From contig JADCGP010000015.1 of the NCBI GenBank assembly GCA_020248915.1, positions 62,001 to 126,000 on the forward strand: DNA of 64,000 nucleotides, read 5' to 3'. This document shows, in pieces, positions 1 to 10,681 of the stretch (position 1 is its first letter; the number at the start of each line of letters is the position of its first letter). Under the pieces are notes generated by a model. That model searched no databases. It saw only the letters and a program-made list of their open reading frames with translations, and had not been told where the DNA came from. Both the position numbers and the translations under genes were made by a program. Origin of the DNA: Rubrivivax sp. GTDB lineage: Bacteria; Pseudomonadota; Gammaproteobacteria; Burkholderiales; Burkholderiaceae_C.

Positions 1-2
1 AG

Positions 3-134
3 GTCGCCGCCTTCATCGGGCAGCAGGAGATCTGGAAGGACATCGTGCTGCGCGCGGGCATCAAGCCGGACCAGCCCGACCGGGGCGGCCGCGCATGCGC
101 GGCTCCGCGGACCGGTCCGTTGCCGATGCTCTAG
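3..134 (+). CDS. C-terminal fragment of a Bug/TctC-like tripartite tricarboxylate transporter receptor (5' end outside window)
   Basis: Frame 3 reads ..VAAFIGQQEIWKDIVLRAGIKPDQ.. then TAG at 132-134; resembles the C-terminal 'W..VV..AGIK' motif of Bug receptors. Confidence 0.4.
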   Translation, partial: VAAFIGQQEIWKDIVLRAGIKPDQPDRGGRACAAPRTGPLPML

Positions 135-187
135 CATCAGGGAGAGCCGGCGTGTCGAGTGCCGGTGCCACTTCCAGGCCGCCAAGC

Positions 188-511
188 ATGTTCCGCCGTC
201 TCTTGGACACCAGCGAGATCGAGAGCCTCGCGACCTTCGTCGTCGATGGGTTGCGGCGAGAACTGCCGCCGGAGCGCCTCGGAAGGCGCACCGGCAAGGG
301 CGACGAACGCCTCGCCGCCCATGAGCTGCAGGTCGCACGCCGCCTGTCGGCGCTGGCCGAGGCGGGCGGGCTCAACCTCTACAAGAAGGCCAAGCTGGGC
401 GGCATCGTGAAGGAAGCTCTCGTCGGGGCGGGGTATCCGCAGGACTTCGTCGAGCGCTACGTCGGCGACCTGGTCGCGCTGGCAGCGACGGCCGGACTGC
501 GCAAGCGCTGA
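188..511 (+). CDS. small conserved-looking hypothetical protein
   Basis: ORF from MFRRLLDTSEIESLATFVVDGLRREL..; ends just upstream of the TPR glycosyltransferase. Confidence 0.6.
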   Translation: MFRRLLDTSEIESLATFVVDGLRRELPPERLGRRTGKGDERLAAHELQVARRLSALAEAGGLNLYKKAKLGGIVKEALVGAGYPQDFVERYVGDLVALAATAGLRKR

Positions 512-519
512 CGGCGGCG

Positions 520-2772
520 ATGCTCGACTGGCTGCGCAAGCGCGCCGAGGCGGCGCAGCGACGTCTTGCGGCCGCCCCCGGCCGCGACCTGCCGCCTGGC
601 GCGGCCTCGCCGCCGGCCTCCGGCGAGGCAGCCGCCCGGATCGCGACGCCGACACCCGCCGCCGTGCCGGACCGGCCGGCGCACGCCGCTGCGCTGGCCG
701 CCGGCCGACCGGCCGAGGCCCAGGCCCTGGCGCAGCGCGCGGTCGAGTCCGCACCCGACGACATCGAAGCCTGGGTCACGATCGCCCGCGTGGCCGTCGA
801 TCGCCGGCGCGCCGCCGACGCCAGGCGCGCGATCGAGCGCCTGCGCGCGCTGCCGGCAGCCGGCGGGCGCGCCGACTGGCTCGCGGGCCTGCTCGAGCAC
901 CAGGCGGGGCGTCGCGAGGCCGCCGAGGCGGCCTATCGCACCGCGCTCGGGATCGACCCGATGCTCGCCGATGCGCGCTTCCAGCTGGCGCGGCTGCAGC
1001 GCGAGGCCGGCCGGTGGGAGGAGGCCATCGATTCCTGCCGCGCCGCGGTGGCGGCCGATCCGCTCCACGCCGAAGCCCAGGCCGACCTGGGCGCGATGCT
1101 GCGTGACCGCGGGCAGGGCGACGCAGCGCTGCCGCACCTGAGGGCGGCGGTCGACGCCGACCCGCGCCTTGCCCGTGCGTGGTTCAACCTGGCGCTGGCA
1201 CAGATCGACGCGGCGCAGTGGGCGCCGGCCGCGCAGTCGCTCGAGCGCCTCGTCGCCCTCGAACCGCGCCAGGCCGAGGCGCACCACTGGCTCGGGCATG
1301 CCCGCATGGCGCTCGGCGAGCCCGACGCAGCGCGCGCGGCCTATGCCGCGGCGCTCGCGGCCGACGCCGGCTTCCTGCGCGCGCGCTGGGCGCTGGCCAT
1401 GGCGCAGATCGATCCGGTGCCGGGCAGCCTGCAGGCCGAGGCCACCTCGCGGGCCGCATTCGCGCAGGCCCTCGAGCGGCTGACCACCTGGATGCGCACC
1501 CGCGCCCCGGCCGACGCCTTCGAGGCCGTGGCGGTCGCGCAGCCCTTCTACCTCGCGTACCAGGACGAGAACCCGCGCGAACTGCTGGCGCAGTACGGCC
1601 GGCTGTGCGCCACCGCGATGGCCGCCTGGGCGCGCAAGGCCGGGCTGGGCGCGCCGCCGGCCGGCGCGCCAGGGCGTCGCCCGCTGCGCGTGGGCATCGT
1701 TTCGGCGCACCTGCACGACCACTCGGTGTGGAACGCCATCGTGCGCGGCTGGGTCGAGCACGCGGACCGCTCGCGCGTGGAGTTCCACCTCTTCGCGCTC
1801 GGCGGGCACGAGGACGACGAGACCGCCTTCGCGCGGCGGCGAGCGGCGGGCTTCCATCGCCTCGGCGCCTGGCCCGACGCGGCACGCGCGCTGGCGGCGG
1901 CGCGCCTGGACGCGGTCATCTACCCCGAGATCGGCATGCACACGGCCACCGCGAAGCTCGCCGCGCTGCGCCTCGCGCCGCTGCAGCTCGCGAGCTGGGG
2001 CCACCCCGTGACCACCGGCCTGCCCACCATCGACGTCTACATCGGCGCCGAGGCGCTGGAGCCGGCCGACGCCGATGCGCACTACACCGAGCGCCTCGAG
2101 CGGTTGCCACGCCTCGGGTGCACGCCCCGGCGCTACGGGGTTGCGCCGGAGCGGATCGACCTCGTCGGGGCAGGACTGCAGGCTGGCGAGCGCGTGCTGC
2201 TGTGCCCTGGCAACCCGTTCAAGTACGGGCCGGCCCACGACCCGCTGTGGGTCGAGGTGGCCCGCCGATCGCCGCAGGGCCGGCTCGTCTTCTTCCGCGG
2301 CGGGCCCGAGGGACTGGCCGACCGCTTCGAGCGGCGCCTGCGCGTGGCCTTCGAGGCCGCAGGCCTCGAATTCCACGCGAAGGTGTCGATGCAGCCCTGG
2401 CAGTCGCGAGCCCGCTTCTTCGGCTGGCTGGCGGCCGCCGACGTCTTCCTCGACAGCGCCGGCTTCTCGGGGTTCAACACCGTGATGCAGGCCGTGGAGT
2501 GCGGCACGCCCATCGTCACGCTCGAGGGGCCGTCGATGCGGACCCGCTTCGGCGCCGGGGTGCTGCGCCAGCTGGGGCTGGGCGAGTGGGTGGCCTCCGA
2601 CGCGGCGGGCTATGCCGAGCGGGTCGCGCGTCTCGTGGGCGACGCAGCGCTGCGCGCAGACGTGTCGGCGCGGCTCCGCTCCGGCGCCCGGGTGCTCTTC
2701 GAAGACCGCGCGGCCTCGACGGCGTGCGTGGACCTGCTCGAGCGGTTGGCCGCCGCGCCGCCCGCGCGTTGA
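520..2772 (+). CDS. TPR-repeat protein with SPINDLY/O-GlcNAc-transferase-like (GT41-type) C-terminal domain
   Basis: N-terminal TPR-like helices (..ADARFQLARLQREAGRWEEAIDSCRAAVAADP..) followed by RVGIVSAHLHDHSVWNAIVRGW, LQLASWGHPVTTGLPTIDVYIG, ..DVFLDSAGFSGFNTVMQAVECGTPIVTLEG. Confidence 0.8.
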   Translation: MLDWLRKRAEAAQRRLAAAPGRDLPPGAASPPASGEAAARIATPTPAAVPDRPAHAAALAAGRPAEAQALAQRAVESAPDDIEAWVTIARVAVDRRRAADARRAIERLRALPAAGGRADWLAGLLEHQAGRREAAEAAYRTALGIDPMLADARFQLARLQREAGRWEEAIDSCRAAVAADPLHAEAQADLGAMLRDRGQGDAALPHLRAAVDADPRLARAWFNLALAQIDAAQWAPAAQSLERLVALEPRQAEAHHWLGHARMALGEPDAARAAYAAALAADAGFLRARWALAMAQIDPVPGSLQAEATSRAAFAQALERLTTWMRTRAPADAFEAVAVAQPFYLAYQDENPRELLAQYGRLCATAMAAWARKAGLGAPPAGAPGRRPLRVGIVSAHLHDHSVWNAIVRGWVEHADRSRVEFHLFALGGHEDDETAFARRRAAGFHRLGAWPDAARALAAARLDAVIYPEIGMHTATAKLAALRLAPLQLASWGHPVTTGLPTIDVYIGAEALEPADADAHYTERLERLPRLGCTPRRYGVAPERIDLVGAGLQAGERVLLCPGNPFKYGPAHDPLWVEVARRSPQGRLVFFRGGPEGLADRFERRLRVAFEAAGLEFHAKVSMQPWQSRARFFGWLAAADVFLDSAGFSGFNTVMQAVECGTPIVTLEGPSMRTRFGAGVLRQLGLGEWVASDAAGYAERVARLVGDAALRADVSARLRSGARVLFEDRAASTACVDLLERLAAAPPAR

Positions 2773-2959
2773 GGAGCGTGCGCATGCAGGGCGGCATGCA
2801 CATCCCCGCCAGGATCGCCGGCGCCTCCGAAGCCGGCGTGCCGCACGACGGCCGCACGCGGGTCGACGACGATGGGTGCCGCGCCCACCTGCCGCCGCGA
2901 GGTTGCGCGCACCCAGCGCCGTGGCGGCGGGCCCGGCCCCGCACGCGAGCGGCGCTGCC

Positions 2960-4060
2960 ATGACCGCGCTCCCGGACGTGCTCTTGATCGGCGGCGGCAA
3001 CGCCGCGCTCTGTGCCGCGCCGACGGCGCGCGAGGCGCTCGTCGCCGGCGGGCCGGGCGCGCGCGTGCTGCTGCTCGAGGCAGCCCCGCGCGAGTGGCGC
3101 GGCGGCAACTCGGCCCACACGCGCAGCATCCCCTGCATGCACGACACGCCGCAGGACGTGCTGACCGGCGCGTACCCGGAGGAGGAGTTCTGGCAGGACC
3201 TGCACAAGGTCACCGGGGGCCGTACCGACGAGGCGCTGGCGCGGCTCGTGATCCGCGGGTCGCAGCACGTGCGCGGCTGGATGCACCGCCACGGCGTGCG
3301 CTTCCAGCCCTCGCTGTCGGGCACGCTGCACCTGAGCCGCACCAACGCCTCTTTCATGGGCGGCGGCCTGCGTCGTGGCCAGCAGCGGCTTCACCGCGAG
3401 GGGCTGCGCGAGGCCCGGGCCGACAACGGTCGCGGCGGATGACCGCGCCGACGCCTTCCTGATCCGCGGCACCCGCTACAACCAGGGCGTGCTGCTGAAG
3501 GACCTGCCCGCGCAGGGCGCCGACGCCATCGGCGACCCCACGCAGGCGCACATGGTGGCCATCGACGCGCGGGCGCCGCTGTACGACGGCGGCATCTGCG
3601 CGCGCGTGGACTGCGTGTCGCTTGGCATCGTCGTCAACCGCGACGGCGAGCGCGTCGTGCGGATGGCGGGCGACCACAACGCCGCGTGCCAGCCGGGCGC
3701 TTCGACCACGCCGTGCTCGACGACTGCGCCACCACCGGGCTGTCGCCTCCCAAGACGTACTGGGCGCGGCCGATCGACCTGCCGCCCTTCTTCGGCTGCA
3801 CGCTGCGGCCCGGGGTCACCTTCACCTGCTTCGGGCTCAAGGTCGATGTGCGCGCGGCGCTGCGCCTGCCCTGCGCGCCGAGACCCACCCTGTTCGCTGA
3901 CGGCGAGGTGATGGCGGGCAACGTGCCGGGCCTGGGCTACATCGCCTGCGTCGGCATGACGATCGGCACCGTGCTCGGGCGCCTGGCGGGGTCCGCGGCG
4001 ACTGCGGCGGCCGTGGCCGCGGGCTCGGGCCGGGCCGGTGCCGGGCCTGCCGCGGCAGCG
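2960..4060 (+). pseudogene. tcuA: decayed FAD-dependent tricarballylate dehydrogenase (TcuA-like)
   Basis: Recognisable fragments in three frames: MTALPDVLLIGGGNAALCAA..SFMGGG / ..RADAFLIRGTRYNQGVLLKDL..VVNRDGER.. / ..RFDHAVLDDCATTGLSPPKTYWARPIDLPPFFGCTLRPGVTFTCFGLKVD..GMTIGTVLGRLAG; apparent internal deletions at the junctions. Confidence 0.75.
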
Positions 4061-4089
4061 GGCGGCCCGGCGGCGACACGGGGGCGCGC

Positions 4090-4792
4090 GTGCAACCGCT
4101 CGAGCTGCTGGTGGCGGCTGCCGCGACCGAGGCCGAGCTCGCGTGGCAGCTGCAGATCTGCAATGCCCGCCGCTACTGCGAGGGCCGCTGCGTGATGTTC
4201 GCCGCCATGGCGCCCCGGTTCGAGATCCCGTCGGCCGACCTGCATCACCTCGCCAACCTCCGCCACCGCTGCGGTGCCTGCCTGCACGCCTGCCAGTACG
4301 CGCCCCCGCATGAGTTCGCCGTGGCGCTGCCGCCCGCGCTGTTGCTGGCCGGCGCTGGCGGGTGCTGGCGGGTGCTGACCCAGGGGTCGGCCGGTGCGCT
4401 GCTCCGCGCACGCGTCTCGGGCAGCTTCTGCGACATCCTGCCCCACGGCCCGATGGTCGGGCAGTTCGGGCCGGTGGTCGCGTTCGCGCTGCTCGCGGTC
4501 GGCGTCGGCGTGAGTCGCTCCTGGCGCGAGGTCGCGCCCGGCCCCGCGCCCGATGGACCTGGGCTGCGTCGTTCTCCTGATCCGGAGCGCCGCCAGCGGC
4601 CTGGCGCTGGCGGCGCTGCGCACCGCGGCGGCGATGCCGCTGCTGCGCCTGCACCTCGGCGTCGTGCTGGCGCTGCTCGCCAAGTTGCCCTACGGCAGGT
4701 TCGCGCACGGCGCGTACAGGGTGGCGGCGCTGTTGAGGTGGGCCATCGAGAGGCGCCAGCCGCCGCGCAACCGCCTGGCCGAAGGGGCCTGA
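4090..4792 (+). pseudogene. tcuB: decayed tricarballylate utilization protein TcuB-like (Fe-S membrane protein)
   Basis: N-terminal part ICNARRYCEGRCVMFAAM..LRHRCGACLHACQYAPPHEFAV and C-terminal part [44 protein letters not shown] are in one frame-broken locus, middle missing. Confidence 0.75.
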
Positions 4793-4910
4793 GGTCCGTC
4801 CGGCCGGCAGCCCCGGCGGCGCGGTCGGGCACGGTCCGTGGCCTGGGCCCTTGAAATCGCCGCCGCCGCCCCCAACATCCCGATCCCGCACGACAACCCC
4901 GCTGCACGCG

Positions 4911-6797
4911 ATGGACAAGCGCACCCAATCCTTCCAGGCCGAGGTCAAGCAGATCCTGCACCTGGTCACGCACTCGCTCTACAGCAACAAGGAGATCTTC
5001 CTGCGCGAGCTGGTCTCCAACGCCAGCGACGCCTGCGACAAGCTGCGCTTCGAGGCGCTGGACGACGCGTCGCTGTACGAGGACGCGCCCAACCTCGAGA
5101 TCCGCGTCTCGTTCGACGCCGCGGCCAGGACCCTCACGATCCGCGACAACGGCATCGGCATGAGCCTGGACGAGGCCGTGCAGCACCTGGGCACGATCGC
5201 CCGCAGCGGCACGCGCGAGTTCATGGCCGCGCTCGAGGGCGACAAGAGGAAGGACGCCAACCTGATCGGCCAGTTCGGCGTCGGCTTCTACTCCGGTTTC
5301 ATCGTCGCCGACCGCATCACCGTCGAGAGCCGGCGCGCCGGACTGCGGCCCGAGGAGGGCGTGCGCTGGGCGAGCGACGGCACCGGCGAGTTCGAGGTCG
5401 AGACGATCACGCGCGGGGAGCGCGGCACCGACGTCATCCTGCACCTGCGCGAGGACGAGGCCGAGTTCCTGTCGGCCTGGAAGCTGCGATCGATCATCGG
5501 CAGGTACAGCGATCACATCTCGCTGCCGATCCTGATGCCCGCCGAGAAGTGGGACGACGAGAAGAAGGCCCAGGTGCCCACTGGCGAGTGGGAGACGGTG
5601 AACAAGGCAGCGGCGCTGTGGACGCGCGCGCGCGGCGACATCACCGACCAGCAGTACCAGGACTTCTACAGGCAGATCAGCTACGACAGCGAGCCGCCGC
5701 TGGCCTACACGCACAACCGCGTCGAGGGCCGCACCGAGTACACGCAGCTGCTGTACGTGCCGGCCAAGGCGCCGTTCGACCTCTGGAACCGCGACAAGCG
5801 CGGAGGCGTCAAGCTCTACGTCAAGCGCGTCTTCATCATGGACGACGCCGAGGCGCTGATGCCGGTGTACCTGCGCTTCGTCAAGGGCGTGATCGACTCG
5901 GCCGACCTGCCGCTGAACGTCAGCCGCGAGCTGCTGCAGGAAAGCCGCGACGTCAAGGCCATCCGCGAGGGCTGCACCAAGCGCGTGCTGTCGATGCTCG
6001 AGGACGTGGCCGAGAACCAGAAGGACAAGTTCGCGGCCTTCTGGACGCAGTTCGGCACCGTGCTGAAGGAGGGCATCGGCGAGGACTTCGCCAACCGCGA
6101 GCGGCTGGCCAAGCTGTACCGCTTCGCGTCCACGCACGCCGGCGACGGCGAGCAGGTCGTGTCGTTCGCCGACTACGTGGCGCGGATGAAGGAGGGCCAG
6201 GACGACATCTACGTCATCACGGCCGACTCGCTGGCCGCGGCGCGGTCCAGCCCGCAGCTGGAGATCTTCCGCAAGAAGGGCATCGAGGTGCTGCTGCTGG
6301 TCGACCGCGTCGACGAGTGGCTGCTGTCGCACCTGAACGAGTTCGACGGCCACCCGATCACCAGCGTGGCCAAGGGTGCGGTCGACCTCGGCAAGCTGCA
6401 GGACGAGGAGGAGCGCAAGCAGGCCGACGCGGCGGCCGAGGCGGCACGGCCGCTGCTGGAGCGGCTGAAGAAGACGCTCGGCGAGCGCGTCAAGGACGTG
6501 CGCGCGACGACCCGCCTCGTGGACTCGCCGGCCTGCATCGTGGTCGACGAGGGCGACATGTCCTCGCACCTCGCGCGCATGCTCAAGGCGGCCGGGCAGG
6601 AGGCGCCGCGCAGCCGGCCGATCCTCGAGGTCAACCCGGAGCACGCGCTCGTGCGCCGGATCGACTCGCCCGAGGGCAGCGAGCGCTTCGACGACCTGGC
6701 GCACATCCTGTTCGACCAAGCCGTGCTCGCCGAGGGTGGCACCCTGGAGGATCCGGCCGCCTACGTGCGGCGCGTCAACGGCCTGCTGGCGGGCTGA
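4911..6797 (+). CDS. htpG: molecular chaperone HtpG (Hsp90 family)
   Basis: [47 protein letters not shown]..; full-length. Confidence 0.97.
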   Translation: MDKRTQSFQAEVKQILHLVTHSLYSNKEIFLRELVSNASDACDKLRFEALDDASLYEDAPNLEIRVSFDAAARTLTIRDNGIGMSLDEAVQHLGTIARSGTREFMAALEGDKRKDANLIGQFGVGFYSGFIVADRITVESRRAGLRPEEGVRWASDGTGEFEVETITRGERGTDVILHLREDEAEFLSAWKLRSIIGRYSDHISLPILMPAEKWDDEKKAQVPTGEWETVNKAAALWTRARGDITDQQYQDFYRQISYDSEPPLAYTHNRVEGRTEYTQLLYVPAKAPFDLWNRDKRGGVKLYVKRVFIMDDAEALMPVYLRFVKGVIDSADLPLNVSRELLQESRDVKAIREGCTKRVLSMLEDVAENQKDKFAAFWTQFGTVLKEGIGEDFANRERLAKLYRFASTHAGDGEQVVSFADYVARMKEGQDDIYVITADSLAAARSSPQLEIFRKKGIEVLLLVDRVDEWLLSHLNEFDGHPITSVAKGAVDLGKLQDEEERKQADAAAEAARPLLERLKKTLGERVKDVRATTRLVDSPACIVVDEGDMSSHLARMLKAAGQEAPRSRPILEVNPEHALVRRIDSPEGSERFDDLAHILFDQAVLAEGGTLEDPAAYVRRVNGLLAG

Positions 6798-6819
6798 GCG
6801 AGGCCGCGCGGGCGGCGGA

Positions 6820-7860
6820 TCAGGGCGCCCGGTCCATCGCTTCGACCTGCTCGCGCAGCTGCGCCGCCTGCTGGCTCCAGTAGGCGGCGCTGCCGAAGAA
6901 CGGGAAGTTGAGCGGGAAGGTCGGGTCGGCCCAGCGCTCGGCGAGCCAGGCGCTGTGGCGCAGCATGCGCAGCGTGCGCAGGGGCTCGATCAGCATGCGT
7001 TCGCGGTCGTCGAACGGGGCGAACCGCTCGTAGCCGCCGAGCAGCTCGTCCAGCTGCGCCTGCATCGTGCGCGCATCGCCGGACACCAGCATCCACAGGT
7101 CCTGCACGGCCGGACCCTGCATCGCGTCGTCGAGGTCGACCAGGTGCGGCCCGTCGCGCCAAAGCACGTTGCCGGGGTGGCAGTCGCCGTGCAGCCGCAG
7201 CGTCGCCAGCGGCGCCGCGCGGCCGAAGGCGGCGGCCAACGCGTCGAGCGCGGCCTCCGCGGCGCCGCGCCAGGCGGGCAGCTGCTCGGGCGGCACGAAG
7301 CCGCCGTCGAGCAGCAGCTCGATCGCGCGCCGCCCGTCGCGCGCGCCATCGAGCCGGTGGCGGTGCTCGAAGGGCCGGCGCCGCCCGACGGCGTGCAGCC
7401 GGCCGATGAAGCCGCCGATCCGCTCGAGCGTTCCGTGACGTTCGAGCTCGGGCTCGCGGCCCGCGCAGCGCGGCGCGACGGCGAAGCGGTGCCCGCCCCA
7501 GTGCGCGAGCGTCGGCGGTGTGCCCTGCAGCCGCAGCCCCCCGCCCTCGGCCGGCGGGCCGGTCAGCGCCAGCGGCGCGACCACCGGCACCTCGGCGGCG
7601 GCGAGCTCCAGCGCGAACGCGTGCTCCTCCAGGATCTGCGCATCGCTCCAGCGCCCGGGGCGGTAGAACTTGGGCACCACCGCGCTGCCTTCTTCCAGGA
7701 ACACCTGGAAGACGCGGTTCTCGTAGGAGTTCAGCTGCAGGATGCGGCCGTCACCGTGCAACCCGACCGCGTCGAGCGCGGCGAGCACCTGGTGGGGCGT
7801 CAGGTCGTCGTAGACCAAGTTCGGGCTGGCGCCCGCGGCGGTGCCGGCGCTGCCGGTCAG
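6820..7860 (-). CDS. srkA: SrkA/RdoA-family serine/threonine protein kinase (non-ATG start; exact start uncertain)
   Basis: LTPHQVLAALDAVGLHGDGRILQLNSYENRVFQVFLEEGSAVVPKFYRPGRWSDAQILEEHAFALEL..RLHGDCHPGNVLWRDGPHLVDLDDAMQGPAVQDLWMLVSG; start near the DUF2726 stop, possibly CTG or TTG. Confidence 0.85.
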   Translation of the reverse strand: MTGSAGTAAGASPNLVYDDLTPHQVLAALDAVGLHGDGRILQLNSYENRVFQVFLEEGSAVVPKFYRPGRWSDAQILEEHAFALELAAAEVPVVAPLALTGPPAEGGGLRLQGTPPTLAHWGGHRFAVAPRCAGREPELERHGTLERIGGFIGRLHAVGRRRPFEHRHRLDGARDGRRAIELLLDGGFVPPEQLPAWRGAAEAALDALAAAFGRAAPLATLRLHGDCHPGNVLWRDGPHLVDLDDAMQGPAVQDLWMLVSGDARTMQAQLDELLGGYERFAPFDDRERMLIEPLRTLRMLRHSAWLAERWADPTFPLNFPFFGSAAYWSQQAAQLREQVEAMDRAP

Positions 7861-8666
7861 TGTCGCACCGGGGGGTTCGGGGTGTCGACCACCACGCCAC
7901 CCACGTCCTCGGGCACCTCCGGCACCGCGCCGACCTCGCGCATCGGAACCTCGCGGACCGTCACGCCGCTGCGCGGGTGGCCGAAGTTGCCCAGCGAGCC
8001 GAAGCTGCTGGCCGGCCCGGCATCGCCGCGCCCATCGACGCCGAAGAAGCTGTCCTGCAGGAACCCCGAGTCCTGCCACAGCGTCGTGCGCTCTCGCCGT
8101 GAAGAGGTCGAGCTGCCGGCCGCGGCCCCCGCGCGCACCTGCGCGGCCGCGGGCGCCGGTTGCGGGCCGCGCGCGGCGGCGCCGCTGGCCGGAACCAGCA
8201 GCTGCAGTTCGGGGATCGAGGGCAGGTGGTCGGGCGCGCAGCGCAGGTAGCGCACGCGCAGCGCCGCCAGCACCGACTGCTTGATCTGCAGCGCGCGTCG
8301 CGAGGTCCCGCGCTCCGTGTCCAGGTCGATCGCCGCCAGCACGCGCCCGTTGGCGCTGCAGACCGCGAAGGTCACGTGCGTGGCGCCGAGGAGTTCGTAC
8401 CAGTACCTGACCTCGTCCGGGTCGGTGGGCTGGCAGAAGCGCACCAGCGGCAGCTTGGACAGCACGATGTGGTGCGGCAGCGCCTCGCGCAGCTGACGGT
8501 ACACGCGCCGTTCGTCGGAGCTGAAGACCGGCCGGGGTGTGAGCGTCCACTCCGTCGGCAGCGGTTGCGGCAGGCTGCGCCGGCGTTGCTGCCAGCGCAG
8601 CAGCAACGCGCCGCAGAACAGCAGCGCGGAGAGCGACGCGAGGACCCAGGGGAGCGCTTGCTGCAT
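7857..8666 (-). CDS. DUF2726 domain-containing membrane-anchored protein
   Basis: N-terminal TM segment, then [72 protein letters not shown]. Confidence 0.75.
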   Translation of the reverse strand: MQQALPWVLASLSALLFCGALLLRWQQRRRSLPQPLPTEWTLTPRPVFSSDERRVYRQLREALPHHIVLSKLPLVRFCQPTDPDEVRYWYELLGATHVTFAVCSANGRVLAAIDLDTERGTSRRALQIKQSVLAALRVRYLRCAPDHLPSIPELQLLVPASGAAARGPQPAPAAAQVRAGAAAGSSTSSRRERTTLWQDSGFLQDSFFGVDGRGDAGPASSFGSLGNFGHPRSGVTVREVPMREVGAVPEVPEDVGGVVVDTPNPPVRH

Positions 8667-8794
8667 CGGGAGACGCCAAAGTGGTGGCTGCGCGCCGTCC
8701 AGGTGCCTCCGGGCAGGCGTATCAGTCGGGGGCGATGTTAGCGGGGGACCGCAAGCGCGTGCCACCCCGCAGCAGCGGGATGTGCGTGCCGCAG

Positions 8795-8823
8795 TTTCCG
8801 GCCGGCGCCAAGCGGGCTATACT
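8795..8823 (+). promoter_or_regulatory. candidate promoter for rplM-rpsI
   Basis: TTTCCG (8795-8800) -17 nt- TATACT (8818-8823); weak -35, good -10; long leader to rplM. Confidence 0.35.
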
Positions 8824-9069
8824 CGCCGGCTTTTCCCGAAAACGGCCGGGGAAAGTGGTCGCGGCCTGGCAGCAGCCCGGTTCCCGCCCCGGCAACGGGT
8901 GCGGCGGGCCGACCGAGCTGCCCGACGCGACGGGCCCGCAGGGGCCGCAGAGCCGCACCCGCCCCGAGAGGCCGCCGAACGAGCGGTGCCGAGGGGTGCG
9001 GGCGCGGTGACGCCGTGCAACAGGGCGCAGCGCCGGCATCGGCCGGGCCGCGCCAACCAGAAGCTCCCC

Positions 9070-9498
9070 ATGAAGACCTTCAGCGCCAAGCCGGCCGAGG
9101 TGAAGCATGAGTGGTATGTGATTGACGCCACCGACAAGGTGCTCGGACGTGTCGCCAGCGAAGTGGCACTCCGTCTGCGCGGCAAGCACAAGGCCATCTA
9201 CACGCCTCACGTCGACACCGGCGACTTCATCGTCGTCGTCAACGCCGACAAGATCCGCGTCACCGGCTCCAAGGCCACCGACAAGATCTACTACCGCCAC
9301 AGCGGCTACCCGGGCGGCATCTACGCCACCGCCTTCAAGGACATGCAGGCCCGGCACCCCGGCCGCGCGCTCGAGAAGGCGGTCAAGGGCATGCTGCCCA
9401 AGGGCCCGCTCGGCTACGCGATGTTCAAGAAGCTGAAGGTGTACGCCGGCGCCGCGCACCCGCACACCGCGCAGCAACCCAAGCCGCTGGCGATCTGA
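9070..9498 (+). CDS. rplM: 50S ribosomal protein L13
   Basis: [61 protein letters not shown].. Confidence 0.98.
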   Translation: MKTFSAKPAEVKHEWYVIDATDKVLGRVASEVALRLRGKHKAIYTPHVDTGDFIVVVNADKIRVTGSKATDKIYYRHSGYPGGIYATAFKDMQARHPGRALEKAVKGMLPKGPLGYAMFKKLKVYAGAAHPHTAQQPKPLAI

Positions 9499-9506
9499 GG
9501 ACGGCC

Positions 9507-9899
9507 ATGATCGGACAATGGAATTACGGCACCGGCCGTCGCAAGAGCTCGGTGGCCCGCGTCTTCATGAAGAAGGGCAGCGGGCAGATCGTCGTCAACG
9601 GCAAGGCGATCGAGCATTACTTCGGCCGCCAGACCTCGATCATGATCGTCAAGCAGCCGCTGCTGCTGACGGCCAACGAGGCGGCGTTCGACATCAAGGT
9701 CAACGTGCACGGCGGCGGCGAATCCGGCCAGGCCGGCGCGGTGCGCCTGGGCATCACGCGCGCGCTGATCGACTACGACGCCGCGCTGAAGGGCGACCTG
9801 AGCAAGGCCGGCTTCGTGACGCGCGACGCGCGCGAGGTCGAGCGCAAGAAGGTCGGCCTGCACGGCGCCCGCCGTCGCAAGCAGTTCAGCAAGCGCTGA
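9507..9899 (+). CDS. rpsI: 30S ribosomal protein S9
   Basis: [68 protein letters not shown]. Confidence 0.98.
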   Translation: MIGQWNYGTGRRKSSVARVFMKKGSGQIVVNGKAIEHYFGRQTSIMIVKQPLLLTANEAAFDIKVNVHGGGESGQAGAVRLGITRALIDYDAALKGDLSKAGFVTRDAREVERKKVGLHGARRRKQFSKR

Positions 9900-9944
9900 T
9901 CCCCCCAGGCGGTGCGGCGCCGCGGCGCCGCACCCCGGACTCCC

Positions 9945-10652
9945 ATGCGCTGGAAGCTGCTGCGCCGCCGGCTGTCGGTGTCGGCACCTCGGATGATCGT
10001 GCGCAGCCACCTGCCGTGGCCGCTGCGCTGGGCCGTGGCGGCGGTGGTGTTCGGCTTCTCCGCCGCGATCGCGTTGTGGGCCTTCGAGCTCGGCAAGGAC
10101 ATCGCCGGCCTGGATCGCGGCCACAAGAACGAACTCGCGCAGCTGCGCGCGGAAGCCGCGCGGCTGCGCGAGCAGTCCGAGCAGGCGCGCTCGCTGGCCA
10201 ACCGGGCCGACAGCCTGCTGAAGGCCGAGCGCGCCGCGCAGGAGAGACTGGCCGAGGAAGTCCGCCGCCTCGAGGCCGAGAAGGCCACGCTGCTGGCCGA
10301 CCTCGGCTTCTTCGAGCGCCTGCTGCCCGGCGCCGGGGACGGGCTGCAGCTGCGCGGCCTGACGGCCGAAGCCAAGAGTGCGGGGCGCCTGCGGTATCAG
10401 GTGCTGGTGATGCAGCCGGGCAAGGGTGCGCAGCCGTTCGTCGGCCGCTACGACCTGGTGCTAAGCGGCACCCTGGCCGGCCAGGCGTGGTCGCAGGGCC
10501 TGCCCGATGGACCGCAGGCGCTGCGGCTGCAACAGTATGCAAGGCTCGAGGGGGAGGTCGAGTTCCCTCCGGCGGCCGTGATAAAAACCGTGCAGGCGAG
10601 GGTGATCGACGCGCAGGGCGCGACCCGGGCGCAGCAGACGGTCAGGCCATGA
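9945..10652 (+). CDS. DUF6776-like membrane-anchored coiled-coil protein
   Basis: N-terminal TM, coiled coil (LRAEAARLREQSEQARSLANRADSLLKAERAAQERLAEEVRRLEAEKATLLADLGFFERLLPG); typical position between rpsI and bactofilin. Confidence 0.6.
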   Translation: MRWKLLRRRLSVSAPRMIVRSHLPWPLRWAVAAVVFGFSAAIALWAFELGKDIAGLDRGHKNELAQLRAEAARLREQSEQARSLANRADSLLKAERAAQERLAEEVRRLEAEKATLLADLGFFERLLPGAGDGLQLRGLTAEAKSAGRLRYQVLVMQPGKGAQPFVGRYDLVLSGTLAGQAWSQGLPDGPQALRLQQYARLEGEVEFPPAAVIKTVQARVIDAQGATRAQQTVRP

Positions 10653-10681
10653 CGGCACGACCTGGACCGAGGAGCCATGGC

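Noticed and set aside
457-3357. 966-aa minus-strand ORF opposite the TPR glycosyltransferase
   Set aside because: Same shadow-ORF signature; no recognisable domain, contradicts the strong plus-strand gene
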